A stretch of DNA of 64,000 nucleotides from Nageia nagi (Eukaryota > Pinophyta): the NCBI GenBank assembly GCA_050084985.1, contig JBITNC010000001.1, positions 130,386,001-130,450,000 on the forward strand, given 5' to 3'. Positions 46,980-58,149 of the stretch are shown piece by piece (positions within the stretch are counted from its first letter, which is position 1; the number at the start of each line of letters is the position of its first letter). The notes below the pieces were generated by a model. The model was given only the letters and a program-made list of their open reading frames with translations. It had not been told where the DNA came from and ran no database searches. Made by a program: the position numbers and the translations under genes.

Positions 46980-47690
46980 AAGTGCAAACTTATTTCTTAG
47001 TGCTTGTAGAATTTATAATAACTAGGACCAACATGAAATATAGGGGACCAAAATGTGGAAGAATACATAAGGCTTGAGAATTATTTGACAAGATCCTTGA
47101 TACACATATAGTTTTATGGAGTGCAATTATCACAAGCTATATAAAAAAGGGAGTTTAGAAAAGGTCCTAAAGAATTTTATCTAGATGCAATTATCATGTT
47201 TCAAATCATGACATATATGTATTTTTTAGAATACGAAAGAATACCTATGACACTAGTGCTTCTTCACACCTTGCGTCACCTCTCCTATGGTTTTAATTTC
47301 CTTAGATACATGTATGCAAAATATGGAAGAATACACAAGTCCAAAATATATTCAACAAGATACATAATGTAAAGATAATTAATGGACTACAATTCTTGGA
47401 GTATATGTAACACATGGCTATAATAAGGATTCCCTTAAACTATGTGATTTAATGAAGAACTTAGGAATCAACCCTAATAACATAACCTTTATATGTACTC
47501 TACTTCCATGGAATCATATAGGTATAGTAGGTGATGGTTGTAAATATATTTATAGGATGAGTAACTCTTATTACATTATTACTAGGATGAATAGTATACA
47601 TGCATTATTGACCTTATTAGTTATGTTGGGTTTCTTGGGAAAGATTTCAAATTTGTTACAAAAATGTTCATAAAACATAATAGAAATATA
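46980..47690 (+). pseudogene. PPR protein fragment 1, with E region
   Basis: CGRIHKA, stop, ELFDKILDTHIVLWSAIITS at 47050-47130 is a typical plant PLS-class pentatricopeptide motif, and YMYAKYGRIHKSK with NIFNKIHNVKII follows at 47310-47370. The open part at 47452-47673 reads MKNLGINPNNITFICTLLPW, then GDGCKYIYRMSNSYYI, then MNSIHALLTLLVMLGFLGKI. These match the final L2/S2 motifs and E region (usually written GVKPNxVTFxxVLSACSHAG and YACMVDLLGRAG). Such proteins bind organelle RNA and guide C-to-U editing. Confidence 0.8.
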
Positions 47691-48010
47691 TGCAAAATGT
47701 AGAAGATGCATGATGTAAACATAGTTTCATATACTACAATGATATAATGATTCAAATACCATGCAATATCATATTTTTGAAAAAAATAAAATCATTGCAT
47801 TATTTGTGGGATGAATTATTATATATGCATTATTGACCTTATTAGTCATCTAGGCTATATTGAGGAAGATTTAAACTTCATTGCCAAATACCCATAAAAC
47901 TTAAATATGCTCCATATTATGTTCTGGTATAAAATATTTATGTTTAAGTGGGTTGATATTTCCATGTTCAAAGGATAAGGACATTGATGAAAGATAGAGA
48001 ACCAACATAT
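47690..48010 (+). pseudogene. PPR fragment 2 (E region)
   Basis: EIYAKCRRCMM starts the piece; then YALLTLLVI, stop, AILRKI at 47830-47880 is the motif YACMVDLLGxAGxLxEA. NTHKT and SILCSGIKYLCL, with shifts, correspond to the following E-region part, and MFKG-like and MKDREP-like pieces end it. It overlaps the tail of fragment 1 in content, so it is another copy of the same part of the gene. Confidence 0.65.
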
Positions 48011-48109
48011 TTTTCATAATACATACATAATAAAAGAGTTAATTATAAAAAAAAAATTATACCTCATTGAAATGCAATTTCATATATTATAATAATTCTA
48101 GGATATACA

Positions 48110-48480
48110 TAAATTGGATTATCTAAAACTTATCTACAAACTTTTAAGTAGATGCAATTATCAGGTATAAATCCAAACTCTGCAACCTTCATCAATATTT
48201 TTCCAACATGCACCACCATGGGAGCCCTAGAAGGTACAATAATCCATCAAAGCATAGTTGAAAATAGTTTTACATTAAATTTAATGGTTTTGAATTCCCT
48301 ATAGATATGTATGCAAAATATGGAATAATACATAAAACCCAATAATTATTTGACAATATGCATGATGCAAATATAAGCTCATGAACTCCAAAGATTAAAA
48401 GATATAAAAAAATAAATTTTCAAAAAAAACCATCGAGACTTTTATCTAGATGGAATTATTAGAAAAATGGGTTTTCTTAT
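48110..48480 (+). pseudogene. PPR fragment 3
   Basis: The stretch MQLSGINPNSATFINIFPTC and TTMGALEGTIIHQSIVENSF, LNLMVLNSL, then MYAKYGIIHKTQ and LFDNMHDANI form one complete P-L-S unit of a PPR protein. Only a few stops and one shift break it. Confidence 0.8.
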
Positions 48481-48890
48481 ACCAATTAAGCTTAAGAGGT
48501 GAAGGAGATGAAATATAACTTAAGAGCTTACTATTAGTTTATTCAACTAGATTATGGTGAGATTTTCCTAGGTGACATTGTTGTGATAAATTGATGAGGA
48601 GGTGACTAACAATGACATGATCACAAGTATTGACTTGTGATCATAAGTATTGACTTCTATACATGCCATTGTATGCCACCTAGCTCATTCATGTAACTTT
48701 TTAGTTGGTATTTATTGATCTATTTACTTAATACCTATATATTTTATAACATCCTATAGTTAGTATAATTTATAGTAGAACCTAAAGTTAATATTTTATA
48801 TTGAATGCAATTTTATAATAGAATTTGTATTAGAACATGGAGAAGCAACATGAATTGCTTAATAATAAGCTTGATGAAAATAGAGTTTTA
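48480..48890. other. Spacer in the PPR cluster
   Basis: No PPR motif. A near-duplication GATCACAAGTATTGACTTGT then GATCATAAGTATTGACTT lies at 48620-48660. Confidence 0.5.
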
Positions 48891-48899
48891 TAGACTCTA

Positions 48900-49710
48900 A
48901 TGGTCATCAAGTATGCATAAAACTAATTTTAAAAAAAAGAATCTAAAGACTTTTAAGTGGGTTCAATTATCAGGTGCAAAATCAAACTTTTTAACCCTTT
49001 CCAATATTCTTCCAACATGTTCAACCATGATATCTTTAGAATACAGTATGGATATCCATAAAAGAGTTGTTAAAAATGTTTTTGCATCAATTATTATCAT
49101 TGTGAGTGCCCTATAGAAATGCATAAAAAATGTGAAAGAATATACAAGGCTTGAGAATTATTTAACAAGATGCATCATGTAAATATAATTTCATAGATAA
49201 TAATGAATGTAGGATTTACAATTCATGATGATAATAAGGATTCTCTTCAACTTTTTGATCTAATAAAGCATATAGAGACTAACCCTAACTAATAACCTTT
49301 TTATTTATTCTACTTGCATGTTTCCATGCAAGTCTAATGGATGAGGGTTATACATATTTTATTAGTTTGAGTACTCTTATTACATTATTCCTAGGATGAA
49401 TCATTATACATGCATTGTTTAACTTCTTTCCTATGTAGTTTATCTTGAGGAAGCTTTGAGATTCATTAGTAATATACCTATAAAACCTAAATTAGTTATG
49501 TGTATGCCTCTACTTGATGCTTCTATATTATGTAAGAACGTAGTAATAGGAGAATTTATTGTAAAAATCCTTTTTACAAGAGTCTAAATATGCTTCATAT
49601 CATGATATTATTTTAATTATTTATGCTAAAGTGGGTAGCTAGTATGATGTTCAAAGAGTTATGAAATTGATGACAAATAGAATAATCAATAAGACCTATA
49701 TTTCCCTGAT
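48900..49710 (+). pseudogene. PPR fragment 4, with E region
   Basis: A 67-codon open frame from 48913 reads LKTFKWVQLSGAKSNFLTLS, NILPTCSTMISLEYSMDIHK, RVVKNVF, followed by MHKKCERIYKA, stop, ELFNKMHHVNIIS and, at 49240, DNKDSLQLFDLIKHIETNPN. The E region follows at 49480-49700, with KPKLVMCMPLLDASILCKNV and VIGEF (usually KPDxxVWxxLLGACRxHxNVxLGE). Confidence 0.8.
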
Positions 49711-50379
49711 AGATATTAACATTACTTTACCAAATGCAACAAATAATAAAAATGATCCAACTATATCAATTCAACCTTCCTATCATCCTTTTTTGACATA
49801 TTTCAACTTTTGTGTGGGGTATTGTACATAATTATATAGAAATCATTAATGCTCAATTTAAATGAACTATTAATTTCTATAAGAGTAACAAAATATTTAG
49901 CCAAAACTATAAGAAATTTAAATGTACCATCTAATATTTTTTATCCCTCTTGAATAAAGAAAGAAAGAGAATATATTAATGTCCATGGGTGAAAAAAAAA
50001 TAGTCAATGAGACTACAAAGTTCATAAGAGGTGCAATAGAAATTTGGGGTTAAATAAGGTAAAACTATGTTACATCTTAATAAAATATCTTCTCACCATT
50101 TTAATGGATATATATTTCCCTTTACTAAGAATACTCCTCTAAAGTTCTTCACCAATGTTATACAACACTTATTAAACTAAAAAAAAAAAAAAGAACACAA
50201 AAAATATCTTAGTTGGACTATCCTCAAAAGCTACTCAAAATCTCTCTCACAACACACTTAAGTCTTAACAATGTCATAATTTTTTTATTTCATGCTTGGC
50301 ATTGCAAATCCAATCATGTGCAATTTGAAACTTGTAAAACTATTCAATATGGATGAACTTGTACATGATGTCCTTATTC

Positions 50380-50590
50380 CTGGTTGCATCATAGATAAGG
50401 TAAACATATCAACTATGAGATATTATAGCTTCAAAAAAATATAGAAGAATACATAATGCCCAACAATTATTTAAAAATATGCATGATCTTGATACAATTT
50501 GATGGACTACAATGATTAGAGGATATGTAATTGATGGCTACAATAATGATGGGAAATGTTCTTATGATTATTTATCTAAGAGTAGTTTAA
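50380..50590 (+). pseudogene. PPR fragment 5
   Basis: KYRRIHNAQQLFKNMHDLDT and I, stop, WTTMIRGYVIDGYNNDG form one PPR motif pair (MYAKCGxIxxAxxLFxxM then WTTMIxGYxxxG). Confidence 0.75.
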
Positions 50591-50639
50591 AATATCATAA
50601 AATATTTAAATAAAAATCTTAGTTATAGAGTAATATTTG

Positions 50640-50740
50640 ATATAAAGTCTAATATGGTCCTTTCAACTCCTTGATTAACATGTATATATTTATTATAAAA
50701 TCTAATATGGTCCTTTCAACTCCTTTATTAAAATCTTAAT
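50640..50740. repeat. Short tandem duplication
   Basis: TCTAATATGGTCCTTTCAAC followed by TCCTT occurs at about 50647 and again at about 50701, 54 bases apart. Confidence 0.8.
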
Positions 50741-51119
50741 ATCTTACAAAGATATATGACGTATTTATGAAAGCCTTATTTTTTTTATACCACAAAGTCA
50801 TAATATTAAACTATTTTCAATAATATTGTTGTATAATTGTAGAGTGTAAAGCTAGAGATGAAGGTACAAAAGATACAAAGATGAAAGAAGAAATACTTAA
50901 AAGAAATAGAAAAATACCCAATGAACAATAAATGTTAGAGAAAGGCTTACAAGTAACCTAGTACAATAATATGTATAGAGAAAAGTAACTCTTAATTATA
51001 CTTTACTCTTTTCTTTACCTTTTTGTTTAGTTATTTTTTTGAGATTTATTCTATCATCTTGTTCCTATGTCTTGAATGGCCATATGGGCCCAAATTTTAT
51101 CTAGTAATCAAGAAGACAC

Positions 51120-51540
51120 CTAGATGTAGTTATATTGAAGTTTATAAAAGGGTACACACTTTTCTTATGTGAGTTAGATCAAACCCATAAACATAGGAAA
51201 TGTATGAAAAATTAGAGAAATTATCAAGTGAGATGAAGGTATTAGGGTATATTCCAAATAGAATAAATATCTTGCATAATGTGGAGGTTGACAATAAAGA
51301 ATTAGTTTTCTGGTAGCATAGCAAAAGGTTTGTAATTATGTTTAGGTTTTTAAAGTATCTCCCTACAACTATTGTTCAAATTATGAAAAACCTTTAAGTA
51401 TCCAATGTATACCATACTATAATGAAGTTTATATCTAATATTGTTGAAAGGGACATTATTGTTAGGGATGCAAACTCATTTTACTATGTTCCACAATGCG
51501 AGTTATAGAATAAGGTTATGGACATGTATCAAAGATTAGT
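51120..51540 (+). pseudogene. PPR E+ and DYW domain fragment
   Basis: CSYIEVYKRVHTFLM at 51124 matches the E+ motif (CSWIEVxxxVHxFxxGD). Then come YEKLEKLSSEMKVLGYIPNR, LHNVEVDNKELVFW, stop, HSKRFVIMF (normally HSERLAIAF, the HxE zinc motif of the deaminase), TTIVQIMKNL (normally IRVxKNLRVCxDCH), KFISNIVERDIIVRDANSFY, and a decayed end. The zinc ligands Glu and CxxC are lost, and the terminal DYW is not recognisable. DYW domains are the editing deaminase of plant organelles. Confidence 0.85.
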
Positions 51541-52000
51541 TTAAAATAGTTTTTCATTGAATGTTGTAGTTATAAATTCCCTAACAGACATTGATGAAAA
51601 ATATGAAAGAATACATATGTACAATAATTATTTGAGAAGATACATTATGTAAACATAGTTTCATTTATTTGGTGGATGATTTTTAATCATTTAAAAATGC
51701 AAGAATATGGGAATTAATGCATATGCATAAAATGGATTTTCTAAAAAAGGACCTAAATACTTTTAAGAAGATGCATTTTTCTAATGTAAGGATAGACTCT
51801 ATAACCTTTCTCAGCATTCTTCCAACATGTGTCACCATGGGACATTTATAAGAGCATATGAACATCCATCAAGGAGTGAATGAAAATGATTTTTCATCAA
51901 ATTTTATGATTTTGAGTTTCCTAATAGATATGGATGAAAAATATGGAAGAATATATGTATGATGGGAAATAATACCTACTACATTGTGCATCAATTACTC
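51540..52000 (+). pseudogene. PPR fragment 6
   Basis: FSLNVVVINSLTDIDEKYER at 51550 and YNNYLRRYIM are a PPR segment; a second follows at 51740-51960 with LKKDLNTFKKMHFSNVRIDS, ITFLSILPTCVTMGHL, NIHQGVNENDFSSNFM and FLIDMDEKYGRIY. Sited directly after the DYW piece, they must belong to a different copy, because nothing follows DYW in normal genes. Confidence 0.8.
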
Positions 52001-52790
52001 TACTTGAAAATAATTTTTAAGTGCCTACCTAATAAATTTTAACATGCTTGCCTAAGTTCGCTTTTTTTTTTTACATGAGAAATAGTTTTATAGGATGTCA
52101 AGTGTTGATGATAAAATATAACCATAAACTATAGTAATGGATGAACAGATTATATCTACTTAATTAAACTACAAATGTTCCTAAATTCCTACAATCACAT
52201 AGTAAATAATGAAAGTAGATAAGGATAATAGTAATGATATAATTGAAATAACAATATGCCCTAACCTATAATATAATGGAAGATAGATGAGCACCTGTTA
52301 TTTACCTAAAAAAGAAAAACACACTTGAAGAGATGTGGATGAACATGAAAACTTAGATCCTAGGTATTAGAAAGATATCTTTCATGTAACCAAGAATTGA
52401 CATTGACTACAACACTATTTTTAAGTATCTTGAAGGTGTAGGTATCTTTCTTTGGTATTGATGTCATTTGCTCTCTTCTAAGGCAATGAAAAAGTAAAAA
52501 ATAGCTCTTGACTATAACAAATTCCAATCTCAATACGTGTCTTATTGAGATGAAATCTTGATAGTCTTCCCATGCATATAATTCTCAATTTATATGTTTA
52601 TGAATATATCATAATGCATCTTTGCATGCTAGCATTGATGTTGGTATTCCAACCTATAAAATAAGAGAATTACACATGAGAAGTAACTTAGGTAGATAAT
52701 AAGACATAGAGGAACTATAACATAACATCATATCTATCATAGTGTAGTGAGGGTTATGTGATATGTAGTTTTTCCTAAAAAGGATGCCAA
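52000..52790. other. Spacer in the PPR cluster
   Basis: No PPR motif and no other feature seen. Confidence 0.5.
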
Positions 52791-53340
52791 ATTATATGTC
52801 AACATTATGATAGGGGGATATGCAATTCATAGTTATAACAAAAGACGCCCTTAAACTCTTTGATGAATTACAAGGAAAAAAAACCTTACAAAATAACCTT
52901 TATAACATAAATAAATTAATAGCATTAGAAAATATTATTGCATTATTATTAAGATGAATCATTATACATGCAGTCTTGACCTTTTTGGTCATGAAGGCTA
53001 TCTTGAAGGACCTTTAAACTTCATTGCTAAAATACCCATAAATCCTAACTCAGGTATGTAGATGTGTCAATTTGGTGCTTCTAAATTAAATGTTATGCTT
53101 TTGAATTCCCTGAGAGACATGTGTATAAAATGTAGAAGAATACATAAAACCTAATAATTATTTAATAACATACTTGATGCAAGCATAATTTCATGGCCTA
53201 TAATGCTTGCAAGGTACATACAAATTGGGTTTTCTTAAAAGCAACCTAAAGAATTTTTTTTTAGATGTAATAATTATGTGTTAAGCTATAATAGACATGT
53301 ATTTTACAAAATTTTAATGAATAGAAGGTATGAAAATTAT
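52790..53340 (+). pseudogene. PPR fragment 7, E region then PPR motifs
   Basis: MIGGYAIHSYNKR at 52805 starts it. MNHYTCSLDLFGHEGYLEGP then LNFIAKIPINPNS at 52950-53050 is the E region (YACMVDLLGRAGxLxEAxxFIxxMPxxP). LNSLRDMCIKCRRIHKT then LFNNILDASIISWPIM follow at 53100-53200, a PPR motif. An upstream-type motif after an E region again points to joined copies. Confidence 0.8.
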
Positions 53341-53970
53341 TTGAGAAGAGGCATGCATGCATAATGTAGAAGAACACCTATTGTACTAACACTTCTACTC
53401 AACTTACCTTGCCTCAAATGCTCAAAACTTCCCTCTTGGAAAATCTCAAAACTAATTTAATTTTCAAGTTTTTGGTTGATAAATTTACAAGCACTTGCCT
53501 ATGTTTCCCGTATATGATTTGTTTATTTACTTTGAAGTATGGTTTTAACCTAGCTTATTATGGTTTATCGAGGTAATTTAAAACCACCCCACCAAAATAA
53601 CTACTAAAATCCCAAATTGAGATGGTTAAAAACCATCATCGCAAAAACATTTCAAATTGATCACCTCAAAATCACATTCTTTTTATAGTGATTCATTTTC
53701 TCTTGAAAAATATTTCCAAATAATATCCTTACAAATAAATTTTCTATTACTTGATTTAAGAAATTAATTATGTCTTCTTGTGACCAATTTTGCTATAATA
53801 GTATCTCTTGTCTAAATGAGATCTTTTTTCGAATTTATAATTTTAACCTAAATATTCTTACTACTTTTCAAATCTTTGATGGTTGAGGTCCAAAACATAA
53901 ATAATTTATCTTTGATAACCTAAAATATAGGATTTTAGTTGTGGTTAACTTTTTGTTCTATGAAGTTATG
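53340..53970. other. Stretch with no recognised feature
   Basis: Includes AT-rich spacer; 53570-53690 has short C-rich runs (AAAACCACCCCACC). Nothing else seen. Confidence 0.45.
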
Positions 53971-53978
53971 GATTGATT

Positions 53979-54430
53979 TTAGAAACTATAAACTACTAGT
54001 TTTGTTTGGAACTTGGGTTGGTATATATGATCTATATGACTAGAATCCATTTGATCAATAAGTTTTTCATATAGAGGTTTTTTAAATTCATATAGGAATA
54101 CATCATTGTAAGAAATTAATTGTAACTTTGGTGTTTTTATCTTTATTACATGATAATACTTGTAAGGTTCTTTATCTATTGTGTATGTATATATGATTCT
54201 TTTATGATCAAATTTAATATACAAATGTAGGGTAGATGATATTCTTTCCATGAATTTGGTTCAAGGTCTACCCAATAATAAGTTATATGTTGAGAAACAC
54301 TTCATAATTTATCATGGAGTATTAAAAGTTCTTAGTACCGATTTTGGTTGGAAGATAGATTGTACTTACTATTTTCTTCTTTTCATTATGAAATTATCTT
54401 ATCTTCATAGTTGAGGGATCAATTGGAGGA
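53979..54430 (-). pseudogene. Gypsy aspartic protease fragment
   Basis: Reading leftwards: VSTIYLPTKIGTKNF at about 54350-54400 and then LLLGRP, stop, TKFMERISSTLHLYIKF at 54200-54290 match the C-terminal half of plant gypsy proteases (LPxxxGxxxF, then YNLLLGRPWIH, then PSTLHQxLKF). A 90-codon open piece continues DKEPYKYYHV to 53979. The active-site Asp block is not seen. It is not the same family as A or C. I find no flanking LTR, so it is an isolated remnant. Confidence 0.55.
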
Positions 54431-55330
54431 AGATTCTTATTTTTAAATTAAATAAATTTAAATACTATTATTAATCTTAAACCCTAGACTTTATCAATTT
54501 TGATTATTGATTCGTATGTAATTTTTTAAATAATATATCACGCTCAAAATAAATAATAAAATCCTATTAATTTTTTTGAATAGATCATGATATGTAATGA
54601 TAATTTGAAAAAAAAAAAAAAACTCTTCTTCCATTTACTCATGGTAATACCTTATTTCACAGTTATTTAAAATCTAAACCAATATATTTAATTATATTCT
54701 TAGTATTACCCTTCATGACTATTAGAATTATATCACATACATAAAATATCCTAACCAAAGTTCTATAATACTAAATATGTTTTATATTAATTATGCAAGT
54801 AGTACATTGATTATATCAAAATATCTTAAATAATCATACCATCCTCTTTAATTTTTATAGATGTGGAATTATTAAAACGTTAATTTGGTGATAGAAGATT
54901 CTATTTACAATCATTGAACATATTTTCATAAAATACAAGATGATAAAGGAGAAGAATGTAGTTCACTAAGATATGAATCAACTCATTATAATATATTTTT
55001 ATTATTTTGAATATCCATACACATCTCTTATATTAGGTTAACTTATTTTATTTAAAATTAAATTTTCTCAAGATCAATAGATTATCTATTTCCATATGTT
55101 TAATGATTTTCTTTAGTATATTGGATATCTTAGACTCTCTATTTGAAGGATATATTTTTTGATAAAAGAGTAAATTATATTATCATAAAAATATGTTTTA
55201 TGAGGATGCTAAAACTTATCACAATTTGCGAGTCTCTCATGTTGCTATTCAGATATTGCATATATGTAGCAAAATCTTATTTCAAAAATTTATTACATAT
55301 TTATTACTACTATCACTACTCAGCCATAAC
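54430..55330. other. Stretch with no recognised feature
   Basis: AT-rich, with a poly-A run near 54610. An open frame at 55143-55340 shows no family motif. Confidence 0.5.
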
Positions 55331-55930
55331 CTGTAAGTAGCAAAATTATAGCTCGCATACATGCTTATTCAATTGATTTTATCACCTTTGTTCACTGAAA
55401 TTGAAGGATCCCATCCGAAATCAAAGCACTTTGAGGGAAGGCACTGTTGGTCCAGCACTGATCCTGAGGAGACAATCTCAATAATAGGAACCCAACTAAC
55501 CACTCACACTCTAATCCATCTAAAGAATTCATGAATTACAATGAAAATTAGCTTATAATGTAGTCCATTTATCACTTATTAGGGTAAAAAACTTTACGGC
55601 TTCGTTTGCTTGTCTTTGATTTCCTTTATTCACTCGCACATATTATGTCATAAAATTCATAATTTGTTTCCTCTGATTCTTACTATTTGCATAGAATTTA
55701 GGGCTCTGAGAAGGTGCAAACTGTCTGAAGTCATAAAATATTGTGCATGCTACTAGATCTTTGTGGCATAAAATCCCATTGTTAACGTGTCCATCTCAGT
55801 AGTAGACCTCATCGATCCTATACCGATGCCCGTTAATCGCATAAAATTGTAGGCTTTTTGTGGGTGATAATAACCTATGCGCAAGCTCGCATTGCAGATG
55901 CCCTCCCCACCCATGCCTATTTAGGAGATA
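55330..55930. other. CpG-retaining island of higher GC
   Basis: Compared with its surroundings this segment is less AT-rich and keeps CpG sites (TACGGCTTCGTTTGC, CTCGCACATA, AACGTGTCC, TACCGATGCCCGTTAATCGC, ATGCGCAAGCTCGC). One 49-codon frame at 55394-55548 reads FTEIEGSHPKSKHFEG then CWSSTDPEET, ending in TGA. I recognise no protein. It could be a recent insertion, an unmethylated regulatory stretch or an exon piece of a host gene. Confidence 0.45.
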
Positions 55931-56670
55931 TATTTCTTCAAGTTAAAGTGTTCATTTTAGAATCATCAAAATACAAATTATACTTTAAAAGTACCACTTC
56001 TACGTAAACTTGTACGATAATATTACATTGTATTTCATGTCCTATTGTAAATTATAATTTGTTCTTTCTCTTACTAAAACATCATCTATAATTTTATATA
56101 TTTAATTAGTGCAAATCTTTTATAATACACAAGTAACATTTGGACTTAATCAATAAAGATTATCATATTAGATTGTTGAAAATATAAGATAAAGTTAATT
56201 ATGTATTTATATTTGATAAATGTTTATTAGAAATTATCAACATGATTGGTTACATGAAAATTATTAATGCTAATAGTACCATAATTATTTTTAATAATAA
56301 ATATATTTATTTTATACTCATCTCAAGTTATGATACAAAAATTATAAGCTAATTGTTATATATTCTTTTGAGATTATTTAAGAATCACTAAGATTACTAA
56401 TGGAAACTCCATCCTAAATTAATGATTAAGTATGTACCATGAAACTACAAAGTATGATTGGTTGTAAAAGGATATTCTTGAGTAAATGCTTCTCAATATA
56501 TGCCTAGATAGGAAAGAAGAAAATTGGAATGCAAGAGATCTGTAACTAAAGTGTGGGTGAGGTATTACAAAAGTATGAGTGAGCTCTAATAGATCTATGG
56601 GCTTGCTATTTTGAAGTATATTATAGCTTATCTAAGCTATAATATGACTAAAATAAAACTAAATGATGTT
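55930..56670. other. Stretch with no recognised feature
   Basis: AT-rich; nothing seen on either strand. Confidence 0.5.
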
Positions 56671-57462
56671 TGTAATGCGATGAACAAGGCTAGGCAAACA
56701 CCAAAACCTACACCATTAAAGGAATGGATGAATATTATTACTTGGGAATAACAAAAGATTGTAGAGGAAATAGAGAATGACCTAGAGCCCACTATTACTG
56801 AGAATAAAATTTGAATCAAGGTCCTTAAGAGTATCATTTCTCAAGAAGAAGATCAACAAAAGTTCCCTTTGGTCTGGTGATTTGTGGGAATAAGACCTAA
56901 TTTGGATATGAATAGAATATGGATGATAGAGAGATGGTACATAAGAGACAAGGTGGAGCTACTAGCTCTACTAAGGAAGTTTTTACTTTTCAAGTTTGAA
57001 TGTGAGGAAGATATGTAGAATGTTTTGGACTTAGGATCTTTATTCCTTACCAAGAAAGGTTTAGTTGTGAAATAATGATATAAAAGATTTCTCGTGGAGA
57101 AGGAAAATGTTAACCTAATATTCCCCTAGGTTTCTCTCTCGAATCTCCCAATGGAATATTAGAATGTTAATATCCTTGTTGGTATTACTAAAGGAATTGG
57201 TTTTCTTATTTCAATTGAAAAGTGATAAGGTTGGGATGAAGAATGACAAAAGAAAGATTTTGTGTGAATCTTGATATTACCAAGGAACTCAAGAGAACAA
57301 CACTTATTAAGGAAGAAGATGGTGATACATGGGAACTAGAGATTATTTACAGATTTCATAAACCATTGATGTGGAAGAAGAGATGAATGGGAAATATGGA
57401 GAAATATCTAAAAAAGAAAAAATATCAAAAAGAGGATAATCAAGTTACAAAAATATAGACAA

Positions 57463-57467
57463 AAAAT
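57463..57467 (+). other. Target site duplication of the solo LTR, left copy
   Basis: AAAAT here and at 57946-57950. Confidence 0.75.
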
Positions 57468-57945
57468 TGATGGAATTTAAATATTTCATAAACCAAGATC
57501 TCCTTGAAGTTTCTCCAACAAAGCTAACATTCATCCATCTAGCAAAACAAAAAATAATCACACAAAAGATAACACATCATGTATAATGGCTCCTTCAACT
57601 CTTGGGATTACATCCACTTTAAAGAATCCTTTCTATTACTTTCTCACAAGATAACTCTCCTACAAATTCTCAAGAATTCTTCTACAAGAATTCTTTTACA
57701 AAGCTCCTATAAGAGCATTCCTATAACTCTACAAGAAAAGCATTATCATGATTCATCAAGTACATAATGAGAGGGGTACCTATCTATTTATAAGAAGAAA
57801 TCTACCCTTTAACCTTCCTTTATCACAAGTATAAAATTAAAGGTGTTTCTATATTTATTCCCTTAATGCTTTAAGGTATCTAAAGATACTTTAAGCATTA
57901 AGTGAATTTAGATTAAAGAGAAATATTACATTATAATTTCTAACA
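57468..57945 (-). repeat. Solo LTR of the copia B family
   Basis: Related to the LTRs of element B: shared blocks are ACCAAGATCTC, GGCTCCTTCAACT with GGGATTACATCCAC, TATTTATAAGAAG and a CTTTAAGGTATCTAAAGATAC block matching the CTTAAGGTATCAAATGATAC block of B. Its ends are TGATGG and TCTAACA on the plus strand, flanked by AAAAT. With no internal sequence, it is best read as the product of LTR-LTR recombination. An open frame at 57579-57767 lies within it and is not a gene. Confidence 0.85.
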
Positions 57946-58149
57946 AAAATAGGGCATACAAGGATGAAATTACACTAAGAAAAATGATGATACTTAGGAA
58001 AAATCCTAATACAAGTAAATCTCACATTAGTTTTTCATCCCAAAATGAAATCAGAGAAAAAATGACATAGAAGGATATTTCAAATGATCATTTGCTCACT
58101 ATAGATCAGGTCACTAGTACTCATTGGATGAGCAAATATTTTTTAGATT

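Noticed and set aside
57579-57767. 62-codon open frame
   Set aside because: Lies wholly within the solo copia LTR.
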